Of a stretch of 64,000 bases of DNA, positions 25,316 to 32,091 are shown in pieces. The stretch is from NCBI GenBank assembly GCA_017427065.1, contig JAFRTL010000016.1, forward strand, positions 62,001-126,000, read 5' to 3'. Position 1 is the stretch's first letter; each line of letters starts with the position of its first letter. The notes beneath the pieces are model-generated. The model did not search any database. It had not been told where the DNA came from and saw nothing but the letters and a program-made list of their open reading frames with translations. This DNA is from Bacteroidaceae bacterium (lineage in GTDB: Bacteria; Bacteroidota; Bacteroidia; Bacteroidales; Bacteroidaceae). A program made the position numbers and the translations under genes.

Positions 25316-26580
25316 CCGTTTTTTTGTTGTGGTATGTGTTTATATTTGAATATCAGGGCGAAGGCAATGCTCAGAATCAAGGCATACGCAGCGAAGATAT
25401 ACCAAACGGTGCTCCAATCGCCCACCATATAGCCGTCCACATTCTCAATGTAATGATTCACAACGGTCTGGGCACCAATGGTACCTAGGGTGGCACCTAT
25501 GCCATTGGTCATCAGCATGAAGAGACCTTGCGCACTGCTACGCATGCTCTTGTCTGTGGTTTGGTTGACAAACAGCGAACCACTGATATTGAAGAAGTCA
25601 AATGCTGCACCATAGATGATCATAGAGAGGATGAACATCCAAACACCATTGCCCGGATTACCAGCACCGAACAAGCCGAAGCGGAGCACCCAAGCCAACA
25701 TGGCGAAAAGCATCACTTGTTTGATGCCGAAACGTTTCATGAAGAACGGGATCAGCAGGATGCAGAGCGTCTCGGAGCATTGTGAGAGTGAGATCAGCGC
25801 GTTAGCATGCTGGGCGCCGAAAGTATTGGCATACTCCTCGATGGTGCCGAAACTGGAGATGAATGGGTTGGCGTAGCTATTGCTCAGCTGCAGGGCGACA
25901 CCAAGCAGCAGACTGAAAATCAGGAATGTAGCCATGGTGCGGTCTTTGAACAGACTGAAGGCGCGAAGGCCCAATGCATCGACGAGTGACTTCTTCTCTT
26001 TGCTCTTATTGATAGGACACTCTGGCAAGGTCATGGCGTAGAAACCCAAGATGATGCCCAGGATGCCCGACACGATGAACTGCATGGAAGTGGTCTGGAA
26101 ACCCAACGCATCGACCAGAAGCATGGTGCAGATGAAGCCGACCGTACCCAGAGTGCGGATAGGGGGGAAGGCGGTGATGGTGTCGTGGCCAGCCTTCTCC
26201 AATGCATTGTAAGCTACAGCATAGGACAGTGACAAAGACGGCATATAGAAACCGATGCCGATGGCAAAGAGAGTAATCAGGATGCCAAAGTCGGCTTGAT
26301 TGCCAGTGGTCAGACCGTAATAGCCCATAGTGAGCAGGAAGGTACTGGAGATGAGATGGCAGATACCCATCATCTTCTGTGCTGGAATCCAGCGGTCGGC
26401 CACAATGCCTATCAAGGCAGGCATGAAAATGCTAGTGATGCCCTGCATGGCGTAAAACACTCCGATGTTGGCACCTTGTCCGGCATTTGCCAGATAGCTG
26501 CCCATAGATGTCAGATAAGCTCCCCACACAGCAAACTGCAGGAAGTTCATAATGATCAATCTTAATTTAATGTGCTTCAT
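25312..26580 (-). CDS. Nucleoside permease, MFS (NupG family)
   Basis: A 422-residue major facilitator with 12 hydrophobic helices, resembling the nucleoside:H+ symporters NupG/XapB. Characteristic segments are MNFLQFAVWGAYLTSMGSYL at the start, IVADRWIPAQKMMG after helix 2, and GAAFDFFNISGSLFVNQTTD in the second half. It would import nucleosides across the inner membrane. It is the first gene of a permease-nuclease-rsmE operon, which pairs nucleoside import with a nuclease-family protein; that link is only suggestive. Confidence 0.85.
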   Translation of the reverse strand: MKHIKLRLIIMNFLQFAVWGAYLTSMGSYLANAGQGANIGVFYAMQGITSIFMPALIGIVADRWIPAQKMMGICHLISSTFLLTMGYYGLTTGNQADFGILITLFAIGIGFYMPSLSLSYAVAYNALEKAGHDTITAFPPIRTLGTVGFICTMLLVDALGFQTTSMQFIVSGILGIILGFYAMTLPECPINKSKEKKSLVDALGLRAFSLFKDRTMATFLIFSLLLGVALQLSNSYANPFISSFGTIEEYANTFGAQHANALISLSQCSETLCILLIPFFMKRFGIKQVMLFAMLAWVLRFGLFGAGNPGNGVWMFILSMIIYGAAFDFFNISGSLFVNQTTDKSMRSSAQGLFMLMTNGIGATLGTIGAQTVVNHYIENVDGYMVGDWSTVWYIFAAYALILSIAFALIFKYKHIPQQKNG

Positions 26581-26595
26581 ATCTTATTAAAAATA

Positions 26596-26623
26596 CTCTA
26601 AACTCTAAACCCTAAACTCTAAA
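26596..26623. repeat. Four tandem CTCTAAA/CCCTAAA heptamers
   Basis: Four exact 7-base units read CTCTAAA, CTCTAAA, CCCTAAA, CTCTAAA between the permease gene start and the DUF5715 stop. The unit resembles plant telomere repeats by chance. It is one of several heptamer tracts in intergenic DNA of this window. Confidence 0.8.
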
Positions 26624-26626
26624 TTA

Positions 26627-27289
26627 TCACCCCTTTCTCGTCGTGATATGGAAACATCCCTGATTACGCTCATGCTTCACATAGCACTCACCACTCTTTT
26701 TCAGGTCACGCAACACCTCACTAAGCACCATTTTCAGCGTATCAGCTGACACGCTCTCCATAGGATGCCCTTTCACTTTCTCGGTCTTTAGGAAGCGCTT
26801 CCATGAAATATCGAATGTGGTGCCATACATGTGGGTACTATTTTCTGAGGCATTGCCATTGCTCTTGCGAAGGCGGTTTACATCATGCTGAGTACGAAGA
26901 ACGGATGTCACAATGATGCGGTTGGGATTAAGCCCCTTGGACGCAAGTGAATCGTTGAAGTTACGACCTATTGTTTCCAGTAATTTAGCTGCACCAGGAA
27001 TCAAGAATGGGATAGAGTGGGTGAGTGAATCGATGGTATAAGCCTCACAATCTGTTATTTCCGTCAGTTTCTTCTTCATGTGCTCAGCCGCTTCACGGTC
27101 GGCAATAATCGGAATTCCGATGGCTTGTGCCACCTTGAGTTGGGTTTCGTTCAGGTCGTTGAACTCTCGATTGTAGCTCACCACTCCACGTATGTTGTGT
27201 GGATCGTTCATCTTCATTGATTTTTCCTTACAACTGCCTAAAAGGAGCAGACAAGCGAGAAAGGTACAGATGATGTATGTATTTTTCAT
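26627..27289 (-). CDS. DUF5715 lipoprotein with M15-peptidase-like metal motif
   Basis: A 220-residue lipoprotein with signal sequence and lipobox LLLGSC (Cys20), so it is anchored in the envelope. The C-terminal half carries STHMYGTTFDIS and later NQGCFHIT. This His...Asp...His arrangement resembles M15/VanY-type zinc peptidases that cut peptidoglycan peptides. Bacteroidetes proteins with this sequence are grouped as DUF5715. Cell-wall peptidase activity is inference from the motif. Its promoter lies immediately upstream, divergent from truA. Confidence 0.75.
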   Translation of the reverse strand: MKNTYIICTFLACLLLLGSCKEKSMKMNDPHNIRGVVSYNREFNDLNETQLKVAQAIGIPIIADREAAEHMKKKLTEITDCEAYTIDSLTHSIPFLIPGAAKLLETIGRNFNDSLASKGLNPNRIIVTSVLRTQHDVNRLRKSNGNASENSTHMYGTTFDISWKRFLKTEKVKGHPMESVSADTLKMVLSEVLRDLKKSGECYVKHERNQGCFHITTRKG

Positions 27290-27318
27290 TCTAAATTCAG
27301 GGTTCTGATTATTGCATG

Positions 27319-27350
27319 CAAATATACACTAAAATGCGTGCAGTAACAAA
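27319..27350 (-). promoter_or_regulatory. Promoter of the DUF5715 gene
   Basis: On the minus strand, TTTG (27347-27350), 20 bases, TATATTTG (27319-27326). It ends 29 bases before the start codon. Confidence 0.65.
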
Positions 27351-27360
27351 ATTTTTTAGC

Positions 27361-27368
27361 TACTTTTG
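27361..27368 (+). promoter_or_regulatory. -7 promoter element of truA
   Basis: TACTTTTG matches TAnnTTTG. It lies 21 bases before the ATG at 27390 and overlaps the upstream in-frame start at 27366, so 27390 is the likely truA start. Confidence 0.55.
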
Positions 27369-27389
27369 CTGAATAAAAATCCAAAACTG

Positions 27390-28142
27390 ATGCACAGGTA
27401 CTTTATCTTTTTAAGCTATGATGGTGCGGCTTATCACGGGTGGCAGATTCAACCAAATGGCATGAGCGTACAGCAACGACTAAATGAGGCTTTGTCGCTT
27501 TTGCTCCGAAGGGAAGTTAGTGTCACTGGAGCTGGTCGCACGGACACAGGCGTGAATGCCCGCAGGATGGCGGCTCATTTTGATGTGGAAGAGCCTGTGG
27601 ATGGGGCATGGCTGACTGATAAACTGAACCGGCTACTGCCACAGGACATAGCTATAGCGTGCATTCGTGAGGTAAAACCTGATGCTCATGCACGTTTTGA
27701 TGCCTTATGGCGAAGGTATGAGTATTATGTAGTGACTCAAAAAAGCCCATTTCATCGGCATTATGCGTTGCGGCTCTACAAAGAACCTGATTGGGCATTG
27801 ATGAATGAGGCCGCAACTATACTTCTGGAATATACTGACTTTACTAGTTTCAGCAAATTGCATACCGATGTGAAGACCAATATCTGTCATGTGACAGAAG
27901 CTAATTGGAATCAGATAGAAGAAGGCTATTGGGTCTTTACCATACAGGCAGACCGTTTCCTTCGGAATATGGTGAGGGCGGTGGTTGGTACCTTGCTTCA
28001 AGTAGGGTTTGGTCAACTCACACTGAAGCAGTTCCGCCAGATTATCGAGCAGAAAGACCGCTGTAGTGCTGGAGAATCAGTAGATGGTAAGGCGCTGTTC
28101 TTGGCAGATGTAAGGTATCCGGAAGAAATCTTTTTATATTGA
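27390..28142 (+). CDS. truA: tRNA pseudouridine(38-40) synthase
   Basis: TruA isomerises uridines 38-40 in the tRNA anticodon arm. From the start at 27390 the protein has 250 residues. The catalytic aspartate is Asp52 in [12 protein letters not shown], and the family segments [16 protein letters not shown] and [17 protein letters not shown] are present. The longer frame from 27366 would begin inside the promoter. The stop codon TGA is part of the ATTGA heptamer repeat that fills the gap to the convergent lipoprotein gene. Confidence 0.95.
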   Translation: MHRYFIFLSYDGAAYHGWQIQPNGMSVQQRLNEALSLLLRREVSVTGAGRTDTGVNARRMAAHFDVEEPVDGAWLTDKLNRLLPQDIAIACIREVKPDAHARFDALWRRYEYYVVTQKSPFHRHYALRLYKEPDWALMNEAATILLEYTDFTSFSKLHTDVKTNICHVTEANWNQIEEGYWVFTIQADRFLRNMVRAVVGTLLQVGFGQLTLKQFRQIIEQKDRCSAGESVDGKALFLADVRYPEEIFLY

Positions 28143-28144
28143 AA

Positions 28145-28221
28145 ATTGAGAATTGAGGATTGAGAATTACCATTCGGATTGCATCATTGCGCAGCCTAAT
28201 TCTCAATCCTCAATTCTCAAT
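28145..28221. repeat. Palindromic heptamer element with conserved core, copy 1
   Basis: Perfect 25-bp inverted arms (28145-28169 and 28197-28221) are made of ATTGAGA/ATTGAGG heptamers around a core, CCATTCGGAT to GCGCAGCCTAAT, at 28170-28200. The core matches 35112-35142 at about 25 of 31 positions. It sits between two convergent genes and probably works as a bidirectional terminator. It supplies the stop codon of the lipoprotein at 28210, while truA stops at the first ATTGA just before it. Confidence 0.8.
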
Positions 28222-29043
28222 ATTATTATCGTACTCCTGAATCTTCCGATCCACAAACTCTATTTTACGGTGATTCTCTTCTTGATCTTCTGTGAGCTGC
28301 TTAATGAGTTTGAGGCGATTAGACAGTTCTAAAACCTCGCGGCAAGCTTGGCGGTCGGCAGGAGTAAGGGTGACTCGTTGCGTACGGTCGCCAATAAACA
28401 CCATGGTCAGGTTCTGGTCGGCATGCATAGCGATGAAATCTGCCACACCTCCGTCATTATCTTGTGGATAATCTGCCTTTTCGATGGTCAAACCTAAGTT
28501 GGTAGTTTCATAACTATCAGGTGATGCTGGAGTTTCCATGTACGTTCCGTCAGGTGCAGAAACTTTTACCGACGTATGATGGATAGGCTGGCCGCCTACA
28601 TAGACACTCGTAAGACTCATCTTCCCATCTTCCTCTGTCTGGAAACGAAGGTAACTGCGACTGGTGTTTTTCTCGATGACCTGTGTAGGCCAAAGGTAGC
28701 GTCCCGTTTGCTGATAGACTGTATCACGCTCATAGGAGAATCGAGGGAGCATAGCCTCCAATTCTGGTCGCTTCACAGACAACACAGAATCAATGAAGTG
28801 GACATCACGAAGCAGTTGGCTCTTTGTAATGTCATATCCCAGTCGATTGGCTGCATGGCGCACTTCATAAACCTTAGGATAAAGGACCCCTATGCTGTCG
28901 GCTAACTGAATAGCTTCTTCCAGTCGTCCAGCCTGATAGGCTTCATTAGCGCGGTCGAGCAACTGCCTTGCTTCACGTTTGCCTTGGTTGCAGGCACTCA
29001 GCATTAAGAGGGCCATCAAGAGGGGGAGAATAGTCTTCTTCAT
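28210..29043 (-). CDS. Hypothetical lipoprotein
   Basis: A 277-residue exported lipoprotein with lipobox MLSACNQGKRE (Cys18). Residues about 25-65 read as a TPR-like helical pair (RQLLDRANEAYQAGRLEEAIQLADS). The middle is beta-rich and the C-terminus is a coiled-coil-like helix (LSNRLKLIKQLTEDQEENHR). I do not recognise the family. The last residues and stop (IEN then TGA) come from the heptamer repeat. It is divergent from cca, with promoters back to back. Confidence 0.75.
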   Translation of the reverse strand: MKKTILPLLMALLMLSACNQGKREARQLLDRANEAYQAGRLEEAIQLADSIGVLYPKVYEVRHAANRLGYDITKSQLLRDVHFIDSVLSVKRPELEAMLPRFSYERDTVYQQTGRYLWPTQVIEKNTSRSYLRFQTEEDGKMSLTSVYVGGQPIHHTSVKVSAPDGTYMETPASPDSYETTNLGLTIEKADYPQDNDGGVADFIAMHADQNLTMVFIGDRTQRVTLTPADRQACREVLELSNRLKLIKQLTEDQEENHRKIEFVDRKIQEYDNNIEN

Positions 29044-29062
29044 ACACTATACATTTCTTATT

Positions 29063-29095
29063 TTTGGCAAATGTAGGGATTTTTTTGTATTTTTG
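29063..29095 (+). promoter_or_regulatory. Promoter of cca
   Basis: TTTG (29063-29066), 21 bases, TATTTTTG (29088-29095). The element lies downstream of the in-frame TTG/ATG at about 29064 and so supports the start at 29118. On the opposite strand TACATTTG (29068-29075) can serve the lipoprotein gene. Confidence 0.65.
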
Positions 29096-29117
29096 TGCCC
29101 ACTTTAGGAAAATAGTT

Positions 29118-30605
29118 ATGATAGAGCTGACGGAGAAAGAACTGAAAGAGAAATTTCAAGGGAAGATGTTCCACCGCATAGGAGAGACTGCTGATGAACT
29201 AGGAATGGAATGCTATGTGGTAGGCGGCTATGTGCGCGATATTTTCTTGCAACGCCCATCGGTGGATGTCGATGTGGTGGTGGTGGGTAGCGGCATCGCT
29301 ATTGCCGAGGCTCTGGCAGACAAACTTGGTAAGGGTGCTCATCTGGCTGTTTTCCGCAACTTTGGGACAGCACAATTGAAATATCGTGGTCAGGAAATAG
29401 AGTTCGTGGGAGCTCGTAAGGAGTCTTATAGTCACGACAGTCGTAAACCCATCGTGGAAGACGGAACATTGGAGGATGATCAGAACAGACGTGACTTCAC
29501 TATCAATGCGATGGCAGTATGCCTGAATAAAGACCGTTATGGGGAGTTGGTAGATCCTTTTGACGGACTTTGGGACCTCAAGGAGCGCACCATCCGAACA
29601 CCAAACGATCCAGATATCACTTTCAGTGACGACCCTCTGCGTATGATGCGCTGTATCCGTTTTGCTACACAGCTCAATTTCTATGTGGATGATGAGACTT
29701 TCGAGTCGCTTTGTCGCAACAAAGACCGTATAAAGATTATCTCGAAAGAACGCATTGCTGATGAATTGAACAAGATTATGTTGTCGCCCATCCCTTCGCG
29801 TGGCTTTATTGATCTGGATCGCAGTGGACTGCTGGAGATCATCTTCCCAGAATTAGTGAAACTGCAGGGCATAGAAACCCGCAACGGAAGGGGGCATAAG
29901 GATAATTTCTACCACACCCTCCAAGTGCTCGATAATCTGGCAAAAGTAACCCAGGAAGATGCACAGGGAAATAATAAGGATAGGATCTTGTGGCTGCGTT
30001 GGGCTGCTCTTTTACATGACATTGGTAAGCCCGTAACAAAGCGTTGGGACCCTGTTGGAGGTTGGACATTCTACAATCATAACTTTCAAGGTGAAAAGAT
30101 GGTGCCTGAAATCTTCCGTCGGATGAAACTTCCTATGAATGAGAAGATGAAGTATGTGCAGAAACTGGTGGGGCTCCATATGCGTCCGCAAGTGATAGCT
30201 GATGATGTTGTGACTGACAGTGCTGTACGGCGTTTGGCTTTTGAGGCCGGAGATGATATAGGCGATTTGATGCTCCTTTGTGAAGCAGACATCACCTCGA
30301 AAAACGAAGAAAAGAAACAACGCTTTTTGCAGAACTTCCAACTGGTACGCCAGAAAATAGAAACCATTAAGCATAATGATGAAGTGCGACTGATGCAACC
30401 TATCATCGATGGCAATGAAGTGATGCGTATCTTTGGATTACCTCAAGGGCCGATCGTAGGGCAACTCAAAATGGCGATGAAGAATGCCATTCTCAATGGC
30501 GATATCTATCCCAATACCAGAGAGACGGAAATGGAGTTTCTTCTGAAAAAGGCGGCCTCTATTGGTCTTAGTCCTGTGGCTAGTCTGGAGGAGGAACAAG
30601 GATGA
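29118..30605 (+). CDS. cca: CCA tRNA nucleotidyltransferase with HD domain
   Basis: This enzyme adds or repairs the 3' CCA end of tRNA. From 29118 the protein has 495 residues. The polymerase-beta-type head shows GGYVRDIFLQRPSVDVDVVV with the metal-binding Asp-x-Asp. An RRDFTINAMA motif follows, then a neck and body, and an HD phosphohydrolase domain with LLHDIGKP near residue 300. The HD domain suggests 2',3'-cyclic phosphate processing as in other HD-type enzymes. The 3' end overlaps the phosphoesterase start by 4 bases (ATGA). Confidence 0.93.
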   Translation: MIELTEKELKEKFQGKMFHRIGETADELGMECYVVGGYVRDIFLQRPSVDVDVVVVGSGIAIAEALADKLGKGAHLAVFRNFGTAQLKYRGQEIEFVGARKESYSHDSRKPIVEDGTLEDDQNRRDFTINAMAVCLNKDRYGELVDPFDGLWDLKERTIRTPNDPDITFSDDPLRMMRCIRFATQLNFYVDDETFESLCRNKDRIKIISKERIADELNKIMLSPIPSRGFIDLDRSGLLEIIFPELVKLQGIETRNGRGHKDNFYHTLQVLDNLAKVTQEDAQGNNKDRILWLRWAALLHDIGKPVTKRWDPVGGWTFYNHNFQGEKMVPEIFRRMKLPMNEKMKYVQKLVGLHMRPQVIADDVVTDSAVRRLAFEAGDDIGDLMLLCEADITSKNEEKKQRFLQNFQLVRQKIETIKHNDEVRLMQPIIDGNEVMRIFGLPQGPIVGQLKMAMKNAILNGDIYPNTRETEMEFLLKKAASIGLSPVASLEEEQG

Positions 30606-31096
30606 AACGTATTGGTCTCCTAAGTGACACCCATGCCTGGTGGGATGAACGCTACCTGAAGCATTTCGAGCAGTGTGATGAAATCTGGCATGCGGGTGAC
30701 ATCGGTTCGGTGGAAGTCGCAGAGAAATTGGCAGCTTTCCGACCCCTGCGTGCTGTTTATGGTAATGTAGATGGACATGAACTTCGCCTTATGTTTCCAG
30801 AGGTCTTACGCTTCGAGGTAGAAGGGGCAGAGGTACTGATGAAGCATATCGGTGGCTATCCTGGGAAATATGATCCCAGTATCCGTACTGCCTTGCTGAT
30901 GAATCCTCCCAAGCTTTTTATCAGTGGCCATAGTCATATCCTCAAGGTAAAGTATGACGATCGCCTTGGCTTGTTACACATCAATCCAGGGGCAGCAGGT
31001 ACTTATGGATTTCACAAGGTACGGACTTTAGTTCGCTTTGAGATCGATGGCGGGAAGTTCCAGAACCTTGAAGTCATCGAGTTAACCCCGTTATAA
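30602..31096 (+). CDS. YfcE/MJ0936-type metallophosphoesterase
   Basis: A compact 164-residue calcineurin-like phosphoesterase. The metal ligands are visible in order: SDTHAWWDE (D-x-H), HAGDIGS (GD), YGNVDGHE (GN[VD]) and SGHSH followed by INPGA. Family enzymes hydrolyse phosphodiesters in vitro; the natural substrate is unclear. Overlap of 4 bases with cca suggests translational coupling, perhaps in RNA end metabolism. Confidence 0.88.
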   Translation: MKRIGLLSDTHAWWDERYLKHFEQCDEIWHAGDIGSVEVAEKLAAFRPLRAVYGNVDGHELRLMFPEVLRFEVEGAEVLMKHIGGYPGKYDPSIRTALLMNPPKLFISGHSHILKVKYDDRLGLLHINPGAAGTYGFHKVRTLVRFEIDGGKFQNLEVIELTPL

Positions 31097-31148
31097 ATCT
31101 CCTCCTAAGATTGGGGGAGTACGGCAATGCCGAGAGGGAGTATGATTT

Positions 31149-32051
31149 TTATGCTCCCACCACTATCGCCGCACTCAACAGGATGTCATACAACAGCATA
31201 TTCCGACTATTTTCTCCCAAGATCATATTCAGTGCTTTTCCTCTGCGGATTCGCACCATCTTCTGCCAGGTACGCATGTGCAGGTAGAGATAAATGAGCG
31301 AAGAGAAGGTAAATCCTGCTACTGAAAGGGTATCATTATACAAGAGGTACACTGAGAGAATGGTGGCAAGAATACCCAGCCATAGATAGAGGTAACGGCC
31401 GAATTTCTCTCCCCAACGTACGATGATGGTACGTTTTCCACTTAGACGGTCTTGATCGCGGTCGCGGTAGTTGTTGATAACCAACAATACATCAATGACC
31501 AGTCCGCTCATGGTGCCTAATATGAACGAAGTAAATGTGAGTTGATGTGCCTGTACATAATAAGTTCCCATGACAGGAACCCAACCGAAGAAAACCAGAA
31601 CCAACAAATCACCTAATCCTAAGTAGGACAACCAGAGGGTATATAGAAAGCAGAAAACCACACAGAGCAATCCCATGATGATCAACTCCCATCCTTGAAA
31701 AGGTAGTGTGCTGTATTCTAGGAAGAAAGCACCTAAACCAAACAGACAGGAAAGTAGAACTACAATCCAAATACCTCCTTTCATAGCTGAAGAAGTAATC
31801 CATCCTTGGGCACAGGCACGTTCAGGACCTAGACGGTCTTCTCTGTCGGTGCCTTTTTTGAAATCGTAGTAATCGTTGATAAAGTTGGCTGCTATCTGCA
31901 ACCCACAGGCAAACAGTGCACAGAACACAGCTGTAAGCACATGCAGACTTCCATCATGGTATGCCAATGCGGTTCCCCACATCACGGGTATCACTGCTCC
32001 TGCCAACGTTTTAGGACGGGCAGCCAAAAACCATGCTTCTATTGAATTCAT
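31149..32051 (-). CDS. menA: 1,4-dihydroxy-2-naphthoate polyprenyltransferase
   Basis: MenA attaches the polyprenyl tail to 1,4-dihydroxy-2-naphthoate, a late step of menaquinone synthesis in the inner membrane. The 300-residue protein has eight to nine helices. The first Asp-rich prenyl-diphosphate motif is NDYYDFKKGTD and a second is NNYRDRDQDRLSGKRT. The N-terminus WFLAARPKTLAGAVIPV is typical. The start at 32051 is ATG; extension to 32060 would need TTG inside the heptamer repeat. Menaquinone is the expected acceptor for Na+-NQR. A GGGAGTAT/ATGCTCCC hairpin overlaps the 3' end (about 31136-31157). Confidence 0.93.
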   Translation of the reverse strand: MNSIEAWFLAARPKTLAGAVIPVMWGTALAYHDGSLHVLTAVFCALFACGLQIAANFINDYYDFKKGTDREDRLGPERACAQGWITSSAMKGGIWIVVLLSCLFGLGAFFLEYSTLPFQGWELIIMGLLCVVFCFLYTLWLSYLGLGDLLVLVFFGWVPVMGTYYVQAHQLTFTSFILGTMSGLVIDVLLVINNYRDRDQDRLSGKRTIIVRWGEKFGRYLYLWLGILATILSVYLLYNDTLSVAGFTFSSLIYLYLHMRTWQKMVRIRRGKALNMILGENSRNMLLYDILLSAAIVVGA

Positions 32052-32056
32052 CTTTA

Positions 32057-32091
32057 TCAATTCTCAATCCTCAATTCTCAATTCTCAATTT
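32057..32091. repeat. ATTGA heptamer tract between menA and the upstream gene
   Basis: The tract has five CAATTCT/CAATCCT-type heptamers in a row. Read on the minus strand it forms the last codons (IEN) and TGA stop of the upstream gene. Only one arm is present; there is no core. Confidence 0.75.

Noticed and set aside
28145-28221. Possible CRISPR array from repeated heptamers
   Set aside because: Units are 7 bases with no spacers and no cas genes; the structure is a palindrome, not an array.
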